From a bacterium (GTDB lineage: Bacteria > Patescibacteriota > Minisyncoccia > 2-02-FULL-40-12 > IGHO2-01-FULL-4-A), in the NCBI GenBank assembly GCA_030698885.1, contig JAUYLN010000006.1, positions 1 to 64,000 of the forward strand: a stretch of DNA of 64,000 bases, written 5' to 3'. Below, one piece after another: positions 47,830 to 57,128 of the stretch. Under the pieces are notes generated by a model that ran no database searches, had not been told where the DNA came from, and saw only the letters and a list, made by a program, of their open reading frames with translations. The translations under genes were made by a program, and so were the position numbers. Positions within the stretch are counted from its first letter, which is position 1. The number at the start of each line of letters is the position of its first letter.

Positions 47830-47853
47830 GCTATAAGTCATAGGCTATAAGCT
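47830..47853. repeat. AGCTATAAGTCATAGGCTATAAGC repeat
   Basis: CTATAAG units as at 13881 and in alr, between the anchored protein gene and the rodA hairpin. Confidence 0.55.
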
Positions 47854-47903
47854 AGGGGTGCAGGTTTTAACCCCGCCATGGCGAGATTAAAACCTGCACC
47901 CCT
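47854..47903 (+). promoter_or_regulatory. Perfect 17-bp hairpin ending at the rodA start codon
   Basis: AGGGGTGCAGGTTTTAA and TTAAAACCTGCACCCCT with a 16-base loop; the ATG of rodA follows with no gap. It leaves no room for a ribosome-binding site outside the stem, and could act as a translational switch or terminator. Confidence 0.65.
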
Positions 47904-48989
47904 ATGTCATCATCAAGAAATTTTATTCACCGTTTTGACTGGATTTTATTTGGCGTAGTTTTATCTATGCTGGTTCTTAGCTCGCTCACTTTTTATGGCC
48001 TGGACGACAGGAGCGGGCAATTTTTAACCAGACATATCATTCTTATTCTGGCTGCCATAGGAATAATGTTTCTAGTTAGCTTTTTTGACTATAGGGTTTT
48101 CAAGAACTATTCCACAGCTTCTGTAATTATCTATGTTGTCGCCATAATTTTACTGGGCTTAGCCTTCGCTTCTCAGCAGATAAGAGGTATTAGCGGCTGG
48201 ATAGTATTCAATCAGTTCACTTTTCAGCCGGCCGAATTTGCTAAGCTGGCAGTTCTGATATTGCTGGCTAAATATTTTTCTCAAAAGCATGTTGAGATAA
48301 ATAATGTCAGCCACATCATAGGTTCGGCAGTTTATGTGGGACTGCCTTTGGCTATGGTTTTTGTTCAGCCGGATTTCGGCTCTGCCGTAGTATTCGGGGC
48401 AATCTGGCTGACGATTTTGATTTTTTCAGGTATTGATAAAAGGAAGCTCCTCTCAATTATTATGCTCGGCGTAATTGCCATAACTGCCGGTTGGTTTTTA
48501 GTTTTAAAAGACTATCAAAAAAATAGGATACTTTCATTCTCAGATCCGACAAGCGATCCTCGGGGCCAGGGTTATCATCTTATACAGTCTAAAATCGCCA
48601 TTGGTTCCGGAGGCTGGGGAGGGGACATTTTTAATTTTAATAAAACTTATTCAACTACAGTTCCCGAACCCTATACTGATTTTATTTTCACTTCCTATGC
48701 TCATAAATTCGGTTTCATCGGAGTTATTATCCTGGTCGGTCTTTTGCTCGTGCTGACCACTCGGCTCATCAATATTGCTTCACACGAGGCGCAGAATAAT
48801 TTTTCCAAGTTTTTTACAATAGGATTTTTGGGCATATTGATGACCCACTTTACTATTAATATAGGCATGAACCTCGGCCTTCTGCCTATAACAGGCATAC
48901 CTCTGCCGTTCCTAAGCTATGGTGGGAGTCATTTGATAACTATGATGGCCGGACTGGGGATGGTGCAGAGTATAAAGATACATGGATAA
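47904..48989 (+). CDS. rodA: Peptidoglycan glycosyltransferase RodA (SEDS family)
   Basis: A 361-residue polytopic SEDS protein that polymerises lipid II with PBP2. About ten helices are visible, with the family segments GWIVFNQFTFQPAEFAKLAV, VFVQPDFGSAVVFGAIW (catalytic-site Asp), SDPRGQGYHLIQSKIAIGSG and a C-terminal GIPLPFLSYGGSHLI. RodA is preferred over FtsW because the cell also has MreBCD/PBP2 and no ftsI is adjacent; the sequence alone does not settle it. The ATG directly follows a hairpin. Confidence 0.9.
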   Translation: MSSSRNFIHRFDWILFGVVLSMLVLSSLTFYGLDDRSGQFLTRHIILILAAIGIMFLVSFFDYRVFKNYSTASVIIYVVAIILLGLAFASQQIRGISGWIVFNQFTFQPAEFAKLAVLILLAKYFSQKHVEINNVSHIIGSAVYVGLPLAMVFVQPDFGSAVVFGAIWLTILIFSGIDKRKLLSIIMLGVIAITAGWFLVLKDYQKNRILSFSDPTSDPRGQGYHLIQSKIAIGSGGWGGDIFNFNKTYSTTVPEPYTDFIFTSYAHKFGFIGVIILVGLLLVLTTRLINIASHEAQNNFSKFFTIGFLGILMTHFTINIGMNLGLLPITGIPLPFLSYGGSHLITMMAGLGMVQSIKIHG

Positions 48990-49025
48990 TAAATAGAATT
49001 AAGAAGTTAGAATCTAGAATTAAGA

Positions 49026-49058
49026 GAAACCCCCGATAAGTTTATTATCGGGGGTTTC
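49026..49058. terminator. Bidirectional terminator after rodA
   Basis: GAAACCCCCGATAA / TTATCGGGGGTTTC, 14-bp perfect stem with GTTTA loop. Confidence 0.85.
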
Positions 49059-49081
49059 TGCGCTGATATATGTTACCAGTT

Positions 49082-49585
49082 TTATTGTTGGAGGATTTTG
49101 GCTTGAAGAAATATCCTGCCTACATTTACCGCACCCTCGCAACTTATAAGAAGGTCTTTGGGGATTTCTGAGCTTGAAAGAGTGATTATTTTGTAGCCAT
49201 AGCCGGGGAGAGCATATTGAGATGGGCCGATGAATATAGTTCTGGCATCTCCGGAACGGTTATCAAGCATTATACTCGTGCCATTTTTAAAAGTAAGATT
49301 ATTTGGGACGGCTTGGCAGTTGATATCAAACTGTATCCTTCTCCCTTCATATTCTGTTAGCAGCTCCGTATATGTTTTTGGCGAAGTTGCGGCATCGCCG
49401 GATTTTTTCACAGAAGAACCGGAACTGCTTTTAGCTGGAGTAGCTGTTGCCGAAGGAGAGGGGCTAGGGGATTCCATCGCGGAATCATTGCCTGTATTCT
49501 TCAGAGTAAAATATAGAACCAAGACAACGACCGCGGCAATTCCTATCCATACATATTTATTAATTTTCACTTTTGTTACTTGCAT
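49082..49585 (-). CDS. Membrane-anchored hypothetical protein, 167 aa
   Basis: A short basic N-terminus and one helix (YVWIGIAAVVVLVLYFTL), then a Ser/Pro/Thr-rich spacer (MESPSPSPSATATPAKSSSG) and a ~100-residue exported domain (YTELLTEYEGRRIQFDINCQ ... ISCEGAVNVGRIFLQAKILQ) with two Cys that may form a disulfide. OB-like folds have similar strand order, but I do not recognise a family. Confidence 0.6.
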   Translation of the reverse strand: MQVTKVKINKYVWIGIAAVVVLVLYFTLKNTGNDSAMESPSPSPSATATPAKSSSGSSVKKSGDAATSPKTYTELLTEYEGRRIQFDINCQAVPNNLTFKNGTSIMLDNRSGDARTIFIGPSQYALPGYGYKIITLSSSEIPKDLLISCEGAVNVGRIFLQAKILQQ

Positions 49586-49786
49586 GTTCTGTGTCTGGGC
49601 GGGGAACAGTACAAGGTTATTAATTTAACTTAATTATATTACCGTTATCATTTATATCAAAACATGTTATTAACAGGCAGTATAAGACACTGTGGGCTCA
49701 TGCCCCTTGACTTCCTGGGCGTGATATATTAAGATTGTATTAAGACTTGTTTGAGGCGCTAGATAGATTGAAGTGGATAAGTAAAC

Positions 49787-49814
49787 TTGACAAATTTATA
49801 TAAACAAATAGAAT
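49787..49814 (+). promoter_or_regulatory. Promoter of rpoBC
   Basis: TTGACA, 16-bp spacer, TAGAAT. Confidence 0.65.
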
Positions 49815-49865
49815 ACTACCAACGCTTCAAAATTCATTAAAATCAAAGAAACTAGGGCTTTTTGG

Positions 49866-49907
49866 GGAATTAAGGTTTGGCTGATAAATTGGCCAAACCT
49901 TAATTCC
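49866..49907 (+). promoter_or_regulatory. 16-bp perfect stem-loop in the rpoB leader
   Basis: GGAATTAAGGTTTGGC / GCCAAACCTTAATTCC with a 10-base loop. Confidence 0.7.
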
Positions 49908-49962
49908 TGATATATCTAGTGTTGCCAGACTTCATTATTTAAAGTTGATATTTTTACCAAGT

Positions 49963-49998
49963 ACCGCCAGGTAGAGTAGTGGCGGCCTTTCTTTTTGC
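49963..49998 (+). terminator. Terminator-like hairpin inside the rpoB leader
   Basis: ACCGCCA / TGGCGG stem followed by CCTTTCTTTTTGCTTTT. Its position after the promoter and before the gene suggests attenuation. Confidence 0.5.
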
Positions 49999-50072
49999 TT
50001 TTAAATCCGAGTTGACCAATCTTATGAATTTGAGCCGATACAGATTTATAAGACCAAAAGCTCGGCCTCTTT

Positions 50073-53000
50073 TTGTCTAATAGCAGAAAAATATTTTCTA
50101 AATATCCTTCTGTAGAGTCTGTGGTCGCTCCAAACTTAGTCCAAGTTCAGCTGGATTCATACCAGTGGTTTTTGGATGTCGGTATAAAAGAGCTTTTGAA
50201 AGATGTCTCCCCGGTAATGGACTGGACCGGAAAAGAATACGACCTGAACTTTTTGGACTTTAAACTTGAAGAACCAAAATACGACGAGAAAACCGCCAAG
50301 GCCAAAAATATAACCTACGAAGCGCCGTTGAGAGTTAATATTGAAATAAAGAACAAGAAAAACGATGATGTCAGAGAGCAGGAAGTTTATTTGGGCGACT
50401 TCCCTATAATGACCGAAAGGGGGACTTTTATTATAAACGGTATTGAAAGGGTAGTCATCTCCCAGCTTATAAGAAGCCCCGGCGCATTTTTTCTGCTTTC
50501 AAAATTAAGCCGCCTCAAAAAATTATTCGGTGCCAAGATAATTCCTTCTCGGGGTGCTTGGCTTGAATTTGAGACCGAATCAAGTGGCGTCATAACTGTA
50601 AGAATAGACCGGAAAAGAAAAATTCCGGTTACTTCGGTTTTAAGAGCTTTCGGCATGGGCAAGGATGAAGACATAAGGAAGGCCTTTAAGGATGTGGATA
50701 CCGACCCGGAGATGCAATATATTACGGCTACCATATTACAGGATGCATCATCTACGGAGGTGGAGGGTCTTATAGAAATGTACAAGAGAATAAGGCCCGG
50801 TGACCCTGCTACGCCCGACAATGCCAAACAGATGATACACAATATGTTCTTTAATTTTTCAAGATATGACCTTTCCAAGGTGGGCCGTCACAGAATGAAT
50901 AGGCGTTTTAATGAAGATCATCCTTTAGACGAGAAGAACAGGACTCTTAAGCTCCAGGATATAATTAATGTTGTTAAAGAAATAATCAAACTTAACAATA
51001 GCCCCGCATCTCAGCCGGACAATATTGATCATTTAGGAAATAGAAGAGTTAAAACTCTCGGCGAGTTGCTACAGGACAGGCTAAGGCTCGCATTTACGAG
51101 GATGGAAAGAATTATTAAGGACAGGATGAGCACCTTAGATGTTGAAACGGTGATGCCGGTACAACTTATAAATTCAAGGCCGTTTATTGCCGCCATTAAA
51201 GAATTCTTTTCTTCCGGTCAGCTTTCACAGTTCATGGACCAGATAAACCCGCTTTCCGAGCTCGAGCATAAGAGGCGTTTATCAGCTTTGGGTCCGGGAG
51301 GTCTGACTAGAGAGAGGGCAAGTTTTGAGGTTAGAGATGTCCATCCTTCTCACTACGGCAGAATCTGTCCTATTGAGACTTCCGAAGGTCCGAATATAGG
51401 TCTTGTTGGCCATCTGGCTTTATATGCTAAGATTTCGCCTTTAGGTTTCATTCTCACTCCTTATAGAAAAGTTAAGAACGGAAAAATAACTGATGAAGTC
51501 AGTTATATGGATGCAAACGAAGAAGAAAAATACATTATTGCTCATGCTGGAGCAAAGACAGTTAACGGCAAGTTAGTTGAAGATAAGATTCCTGCCAGAA
51601 TAAGGGGTGAAGCCGGTTTAGCCAATGCGGACAGTGTTGATTATCTTGATGTCTCTCCAAAGCAACCGTTCTCCGTGGCTACCGCTTTAATTCCTTTCCT
51701 TGAACACGATGATGCTAACAGGGCATTGATGGGATCCAATATGCAGCGCCAAGCTGTTCCTATTGTTGCTCCGCAGTCGCCTATTGTCGGCACAGGTATT
51801 GAAGAAAAAATTGCCCGTGATTCAGGCATGCTTGTTATAGCTCAGGAAGACGGAGTCGTTGATGCCGTAGACTCGGCTAAAGTTGTTATTAAAGAGAAAG
51901 GCGGCCGCAAGAAAGAATATGACCTTCTTAAATTTAATAAATCAAACAGCTATACCTCCATTAACCAGAGGCCGGTTGTAGCCCTTGACCAGGTGATTAA
52001 GAAAGGAGATGTTTTGGCTGATGGCCCCGCCACTCAGGGCGGAGAACTTGCTTTGGGCCGAAATCTTGTCGTGGCCTTTATGTCTTTTGAAGGCGCTAAT
52101 TTTGAAGACGCTGTTGTGTTGTCTGAAAAGTTAGTCAAAGAAGACCTGTTTTCCTCAATACATATAGAAGATTTTTCCGTTGATGTCAGAGATACTAAGC
52201 TCGGCCCTGAAGTTACTACTTTTGATATACCAAATCGTTCCGAAGAAAGATTAAAAGACCTTGATCCTGACGGTATAGTCAGGATAGGCGCTGAAGTTCG
52301 TTCTCAGGACATTCTGGTCGGTAAAATTTCTCCTAAAGGAGAAAGCGATCTTACCGCAGAAGAGCGTTTGCTAAGGGCAATTTTCGGAGAAAAGTCACGC
52401 GATGTCAGAGATACTTCACTGACCCTGCCACACAGCAAGCAGGGCAGGGTAGTAGGTGTTAAAATATTTTCACGCGACCAGGGTGATAAATTACCGGCCG
52501 GTGTTATCAGACAAATACAGGTATCCGTTGCTCAGATGAGAAAGATTCAAGTCGGTGATAAACTTGCCGGAAGACACGGAAATAAAGGTGTTATTTCTAC
52601 CATATTGCCGGAGGAAGATATGCCGTTTCTGCCTGATGGTACGCCGGTTGATATGATTTTAAGTCCCCTTGGTATTATTTCCCGTATGAACATCGGCCAG
52701 GTTTTGGAAACCCACCTTGGCTGGGCGGCTTCAAAATTGGGATACAAAGCAGCCGTGCCGGCTATGGCCGGACCGACGGAGGAGGATATTAAAGTTGAAT
52801 TAAGAAAAGCAGACCTTCCCGAGGATGGAAAAATATATCTTATGGACGGCAGGACCGGTGAAAGGTTCAGTCAGAAATCAACAGTCGGCGTTATTTACTT
52901 CATGAAACTGAATCACATGGTTGAGGATAAGCTTCACATGAGATCTATAGGTCCTTATTCATTAATTACACAGCAACCCCTTGGCGGTAAGGCTCAATTC

Positions 53001-53234
53001 GGAGGACAGAGATTTGGAGAAATGGAAGTATGGGCTCTTGAGGGCTACGGCGCTGCATATACTTTGCAGGAAATGTTGACCATAAAATCTGATGATGTTC
53101 AGGGCAGAACAAAAACCTATGAATCAATTGTTGAGGGAGAAGAGATAAAGGCCCCTCATTTACCCGAATCATTTAAGGTCTTGCTGTCTGAAATAAAGGG
53201 CCTTGGATTAGATGTAGAACTTAAAGAACAATAA
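50073..53234 (+). CDS. rpoB: DNA-directed RNA polymerase subunit beta
   Basis: A 1053-residue beta subunit, compact like those of CPR bacteria. Conserved parts include the lobe start KYPSVESVVAPNLVQVQLDS, RSPGAFF, the rifampicin region QLSQFMDQINPLSELEHKRR LSALGPGGLTRE, VHPSHYGRICPIETSEGPN, GRNLVVAFMSFEGANFEDA, KLAGRHGNKGVIS and the C-terminal GGKAQFGGQRFGEMEVWALE. In the rifampicin pocket the key Asp, His and Ser are standard, while the first Asn after FMDQ is Ile. The TTG start at 50073 is forced by an upstream stop; no ribosome-binding site is visible. Confidence 0.97.
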   Translation: MSNSRKIFSKYPSVESVVAPNLVQVQLDSYQWFLDVGIKELLKDVSPVMDWTGKEYDLNFLDFKLEEPKYDEKTAKAKNITYEAPLRVNIEIKNKKNDDVREQEVYLGDFPIMTERGTFIINGIERVVISQLIRSPGAFFLLSKLSRLKKLFGAKIIPSRGAWLEFETESSGVITVRIDRKRKIPVTSVLRAFGMGKDEDIRKAFKDVDTDPEMQYITATILQDASSTEVEGLIEMYKRIRPGDPATPDNAKQMIHNMFFNFSRYDLSKVGRHRMNRRFNEDHPLDEKNRTLKLQDIINVVKEIIKLNNSPASQPDNIDHLGNRRVKTLGELLQDRLRLAFTRMERIIKDRMSTLDVETVMPVQLINSRPFIAAIKEFFSSGQLSQFMDQINPLSELEHKRRLSALGPGGLTRERASFEVRDVHPSHYGRICPIETSEGPNIGLVGHLALYAKISPLGFILTPYRKVKNGKITDEVSYMDANEEEKYIIAHAGAKTVNGKLVEDKIPARIRGEAGLANADSVDYLDVSPKQPFSVATALIPFLEHDDANRALMGSNMQRQAVPIVAPQSPIVGTGIEEKIARDSGMLVIAQEDGVVDAVDSAKVVIKEKGGRKKEYDLLKFNKSNSYTSINQRPVVALDQVIKKGDVLADGPATQGGELALGRNLVVAFMSFEGANFEDAVVLSEKLVKEDLFSSIHIEDFSVDVRDTKLGPEVTTFDIPNRSEERLKDLDPDGIVRIGAEVRSQDILVGKISPKGESDLTAEERLLRAIFGEKSRDVRDTSLTLPHSKQGRVVGVKIFSRDQGDKLPAGVIRQIQVSVAQMRKIQVGDKLAGRHGNKGVISTILPEEDMPFLPDGTPVDMILSPLGIISRMNIGQVLETHLGWAASKLGYKAAVPAMAGPTEEDIKVELRKADLPEDGKIYLMDGRTGERFSQKSTVGVIYFMKLNHMVEDKLHMRSIGPYSLITQQPLGGKAQFGGQRFGEMEVWALEGYGAAYTLQEMLTIKSDDVQGRTKTYESIVEGEEIKAPHLPESFKVLLSEIKGLGLDVELKEQ

Positions 53235-53239
53235 CTAGA

Positions 53240-53283
53240 TGTCCAAGCGCAGACGAGCAGAGCGAATCGAGCATTGGCAACAG
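53240..53283. repeat. Dispersed TCCAAGCGCAGACGAGC-type repeat after rpoB
   Basis: Third copy of the family at 34657 and 41718. Confidence 0.5.
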
Positions 53284-53290
53284 ATAGTTA

Positions 53291-53358
53291 CCGAGCACAT
53301 AAATTTATTCTTTATATGTGTTATGTCTATATAATAAAGACTAAATTTATGTGCTCGG
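53291..53358. repeat. 17-bp perfect inverted repeat between rpoB and rpoC
   Basis: CCGAGCACATAAATTTA at 53291 and TAAATTTATGTGCTCGG at 53342, with a 34-base AT-rich loop. Confidence 0.75.
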
Positions 53359-53362
53359 TGCA

Positions 53363-53420
53363 CGAATTTTCTAACAACTCAGCGGCGTAAGTAAACTTAC
53401 TTGCCTCGTTGAGAAAATCG
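53363..53420. repeat. Second hairpin directly before rpoC
   Basis: CGAATTTTCTAACAACTC pairs imperfectly with CGTTGAGAAAATCG; inner arms GTAAGT / ACTTAC. It ends two bases before the rpoC ATG. Confidence 0.6.
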
Positions 53421-53422
53421 GC

Positions 53423-56400
53423 ATGGCTTACGCTGAACTAAAAATAAAAATAGCTTCCCCGGAGGATATTTTAGATTGGTCTTATGGCGAGGTTACCAAG
53501 CCGGAAACCATAAATTATCGTACCCAGAAACCGGAGAAAGACGGCCTTTTCTCAGAGGCGATTTTTGGTCCGACTAAAGACTGGGAATGTTATTGCGGAA
53601 AATACAGGAGAATAAGATATAAGGGCATAGTTTGTGACCGTTGCGGAGTAGAAGTAACGCGTTCCATAGTAAGGCGTGAAAGGATGGGCCATATCGTACT
53701 AGCCGCTCCAGTTGCACATATTTGGTTTTTGCGGGCCGTTCCTTCAAGGATAGCCGCTACTTTGAATATCAGCTTACCCGATCTTGATAAGATAATTTAT
53801 TTCTCATCTTACATAATAACCAGAGTCAACGAGGAGCTTAAGGTTGAGGCCATGAAGAAGATAGATTCTGAATTCAAGGCCATGATAAAGAATGCGCCGA
53901 CCGAAAGCGAGCAGGACAGAATAAAAGAGCAGAGAGAAAAAGAAAAAGAAAATATTAAGAGTATAAAACGCCTAAAGGTATTGTCTGAACTTGAGTTCAG
54001 GGATCTTTCTATTAAATATGGAGAAGTTTTTGAAGTAGGAATAGGCGCCGAGGCCGTAAGGAAAATACTTGAAGAAATGAATTTGAATGAAGAAGTCAAG
54101 AATATAGAGAACGATCTTAAGACCATGGAAACAGCCGCCAACAGGCTTAAACTCGTCCGAAGGCTAAAGATATTAAAAGGTATGATAGCAAGCGATATTA
54201 GGCCCGAGTGGATGATAATGACTGTTCTGCCGATAATTCCACCGGCATTAAGGCCTATGGTTGCCTTGGACGGTGGCAGGTATGCTACCTCTGATTTAAA
54301 TGATCTTTATAGAAGGGTCATTAACAGAAATAACAGGTTGAAGCATTTGGTTGAGTTAAAGGCGCCTGAGGTTATAACCAAAAACGAAAAAAGAATGCTT
54401 CAGGAAGCCGTTGATGCTTTGATAGATAATGCAATGAGAAGCGGTCAGACTCTGGTTGCCGCCTCAACCGGTCAAAAAAGAGCATTAAAATCTTTGGCGG
54501 ACATGCTCAAAGGAAAGCATGGCAGATTCAGGCAGAATCTTTTGGGTAAGCGCGTAGACTATTCCGGAAGAAGCGTTATTGTTATCGGTCCGTGGCTTCC
54601 TATGAATAGTTGCGGTCTTCCAAAATATATGGCCCTTGAGCTGTTCAAGCCGTTCGTAATTAATTATTTGATAACTAAGGGATTTGCTCATAACATCAGA
54701 TCAGCCAACCATTTGATAGAGCAGGAAACTCCTGAAGTATGGGAGGCGTTGGACGATGCCATAAAAGATAAGCTTGTTTTGTTGAACCGCGCTCCTACCC
54801 TTCATCGTCTCTCGGTGCAGGCATTCAAGCCGATATTGATAGAGGGTAAAGCTATAAAAATTCCGGCCATGCCTACCAGGGCTTTCAATGCTGACTTTGA
54901 CGGCGACCAGATGGCCGTACATTTGCCATTGACTGAAGAAGCTCAAAAAGAGGCCAGGGAGCTGATGCTTTCCACACACGGTATTTTGAAGCCGGCAACA
55001 GGCGAGCCTGTGGCCATAGCTACCAGAGACATTACTTTCGGATGTTATTTCTTAACCAGCATAGCCCAGGGCGCTAAGGGCGAGGGTAGGATTTTCTCTT
55101 CAGAATATGAAGCTGTGATGGCCCATGATTTCGGCCTCATTGACCTAAGGGCAAAAGTAAAGGTCAAGATATCCAAGGATGTAAAAGATTCAGATACTAA
55201 CTTTATTGAAACAAGCGCTGGCAGGGTAATATTCAATCAGTCTATGCCGGATATATTCCCATTTCTAAATAGAGAGATGGGCCAGAATGAGTTAAAAACG
55301 CTTGAGGCCGAGATATTAGATGATTACGGTGAGGACATCGCGGTTAAGTTCCTGGACTCTATTAAAGACCTTGGTTTTAAATATGCTACCGTGTCGGGAG
55401 TCTCTTGGGGCATGGATGATCTCAAAATTCCTCCCGAGAAAGCCGGAATAATAGATGAAGCGGAGAAGGTGATAGACAATAACAGAAAACTTTATGAGCA
55501 GGGTCTTTTGACCGAACACGAAAGAAAATCAAAGGCATTTGAGGTATGGATGGTTGCCAATGCTAAGCTTGAAAAACTGGTTAGCCAGCAATTTGACAGA
55601 GAAAGCGCCGTAGCCCTCATGGTCAACTCAAAGGCCAGAGGAAACTGGGGAACGGTTAACCAGCTTACGGGTATGAGAGGCCTGATGACCAGGCCGGACG
55701 GCCAGCTGATTGAGTGGCCAGTAAAGAGTAATTTCAAAGAAGGTCTTAATGTTGTTGAATATTTCATTTCCACTCACGGCGCCAGAAAGGGTTTGGTTGA
55801 CACTGCCTTGAGAACTGCTACTGCCGGATATATTACCCGAAGGTTAGTGGACGTGGCTCAGGATGTTGTTATCAAGGAGGCAAATTGCAAAGATACCGAG
55901 GGGTACACTTTGCATACTAATGATAATAAGATAACCGGTGAGAAATTAAGCCGAAGGATTTTAGGCAGAGTTATATTGGAAGATATCAAAGATGATAAGG
56001 GCGAGGTTATAATCAAAAAGGGAACATTAATAGACAAGTATCTCGCGCCGAAAGTAGATGAATTAAATATTGATAAGCTGAAGATAAGATCCATTCTTAC
56101 CTGTAAGGCTGTTGATGGCATTTGCCAGACTTGTTATGGCTATGATCTTTCTAAGAATAAAGTCGTTAAAATGGGCGAGGCTGTCGGTATTGTTACAGCT
56201 CAGGCTATCGGTGAACCGGGTACCCAGCTAACCATGAGAACCTTCCACACCGGAGGCGTTGCTAGCGCAAGCGATATTACCATGGGTCTGCCCAGGGTTG
56301 AAGAAATTTTTGAAGCCCGTACTCCTGCCGGTAAGGCTCTGGTTTCTGACGTTGACGGAAAAGTTACAACTGTTGAAGAAAAGAACAATCAAGTCTTGAT

Positions 56401-56974
56401 AAAATTGATAAGCAATGACGGTGAGGAAAGGGAATATTTGCTTCCTCCCAAAATACCCGCCTCAGTAAGCGCCGGTGATCTTGTTACTGCCGGAACCCAG
56501 TTATCCGACGGTCATCTGGACTTAAAAGAATTATTCAAAGTTACCGGCAATATAGAGGAAGTTGCCAGATATATCATAAGAGAGGTTTATAAAGTTTATC
56601 AGACAACCGGTGACGGACTAAACGATAAACACATAGAACTTATTATCAGGCAGATGTTCTCAAGGGTTAAAGTCGTTGATCCGGGCGAGACTACTTTATT
56701 GCCGGGTAATATTGTTGAGAAGCGCAAGCTGATAGAAGAAAATATTAAAGCTAAGGAAGCCGGCAAGCAGGAAGCTAAGCATGAACAGCTTATTTTAGGC
56801 ATAACCAAAGTTTCTCTGACTACTGAAAGTTATCTATCCTCAGCTTCATTCCAGGAGACCGCGCACGTTCTGATTGATGCCGCCATAACCGGCGCCGTAG
56901 ATACATTACGAGGCCTTAAGGAAAATGTGATTATCGGCAGGCTGATTCCAGCCGGAACCGGAACAAAGCAATAG
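53423..56974 (+). CDS. rpoC: DNA-directed RNA polymerase subunit beta-prime
   Basis: An 1183-residue beta-prime subunit. The N-terminal zinc finger is CYCGKYRRIRYKGIVCDRCG; the clamp region has RLSVQAFKPILIEGKAIKIP; the active site is NADFDGDQMAVHLPL near residue 489 with all three Asp; bridge/trigger elements KGLVDTALRTATAGYITRRL and EPGTQLTMRTFHTGGVA; the second zinc site is CKAVDGICQTCYGYD. No large lineage inserts. It ends at a terminator. The 188-bp spacer to rpoB is long for this pair and holds two hairpins. Confidence 0.98.
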   Translation: MAYAELKIKIASPEDILDWSYGEVTKPETINYRTQKPEKDGLFSEAIFGPTKDWECYCGKYRRIRYKGIVCDRCGVEVTRSIVRRERMGHIVLAAPVAHIWFLRAVPSRIAATLNISLPDLDKIIYFSSYIITRVNEELKVEAMKKIDSEFKAMIKNAPTESEQDRIKEQREKEKENIKSIKRLKVLSELEFRDLSIKYGEVFEVGIGAEAVRKILEEMNLNEEVKNIENDLKTMETAANRLKLVRRLKILKGMIASDIRPEWMIMTVLPIIPPALRPMVALDGGRYATSDLNDLYRRVINRNNRLKHLVELKAPEVITKNEKRMLQEAVDALIDNAMRSGQTLVAASTGQKRALKSLADMLKGKHGRFRQNLLGKRVDYSGRSVIVIGPWLPMNSCGLPKYMALELFKPFVINYLITKGFAHNIRSANHLIEQETPEVWEALDDAIKDKLVLLNRAPTLHRLSVQAFKPILIEGKAIKIPAMPTRAFNADFDGDQMAVHLPLTEEAQKEARELMLSTHGILKPATGEPVAIATRDITFGCYFLTSIAQGAKGEGRIFSSEYEAVMAHDFGLIDLRAKVKVKISKDVKDSDTNFIETSAGRVIFNQSMPDIFPFLNREMGQNELKTLEAEILDDYGEDIAVKFLDSIKDLGFKYATVSGVSWGMDDLKIPPEKAGIIDEAEKVIDNNRKLYEQGLLTEHERKSKAFEVWMVANAKLEKLVSQQFDRESAVALMVNSKARGNWGTVNQLTGMRGLMTRPDGQLIEWPVKSNFKEGLNVVEYFISTHGARKGLVDTALRTATAGYITRRLVDVAQDVVIKEANCKDTEGYTLHTNDNKITGEKLSRRILGRVILEDIKDDKGEVIIKKGTLIDKYLAPKVDELNIDKLKIRSILTCKAVDGICQTCYGYDLSKNKVVKMGEAVGIVTAQAIGEPGTQLTMRTFHTGGVASASDITMGLPRVEEIFEARTPAGKALVSDVDGKVTTVEEKNNQVLIKLISNDGEEREYLLPPKIPASVSAGDLVTAGTQLSDGHLDLKELFKVTGNIEEVARYIIREVYKVYQTTGDGLNDKHIELIIRQMFSRVKVVDPGETTLLPGNIVEKRKLIEENIKAKEAGKQEAKHEQLILGITKVSLTTESYLSSASFQETAHVLIDAAITGAVDTLRGLKENVIIGRLIPAGTGTKQ

Positions 56975-56989
56975 GCGCTCAAACCATAA

Positions 56990-57128
56990 CATCTCTTGGA
57001 GACGCAAAAATCCCCCAGCGGGGATTTTTGCTATTACAAGAATGTGAATTTTGTTTGCGGTCTCGCTTCGCGAATATTATACCGCAAACAAACCATGCAA
57101 TTCACAATCTTGAAATCTCCAAGAGATG
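56990..57128. repeat. 139-bp nested inverted-repeat element at the end of rpoC
   Basis: Outer arms CATCTCTTGGAGA / TCTCCAAGAGATG (13 bp) enclose the rpoC terminator, a CAAGAATGTGAATT / AATTCACAATCTTG stem and TTTGCGGT / ACCGCAAA. The layout resembles the element at 21992. Confidence 0.6.
57004..57031 (+). terminator. Terminator of rpoC
   Basis: GCAAAAATCCCC / GGGGATTTTTGC stem with a 4-base loop, able to act on both strands. Confidence 0.85.

Larger units (their letters stand above)
49586..50072 (+). promoter_or_regulatory. rpoB upstream region and structured leader
   Basis: No gene seen. A promoter at 49787-49814 starts a ~250-nt leader with a hairpin (49866-49907), a terminator-like stem with T-rich tail (49963-49998) and a last weak stem with CTCGGCCTCTTTTTG that runs into the TTG start. 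It may attenuate rpoBC transcription. 49586-49780 is AT-rich with nothing I can assign. Confidence 0.55.

Noticed and set aside
49230-49628. 132-codon plus-strand ORF opposite the 167-aa membrane-anchored gene
   Set aside because: The minus-strand frame has a clear anchor, Ser/Pro linker and folded domain; the plus frame is its shadow.
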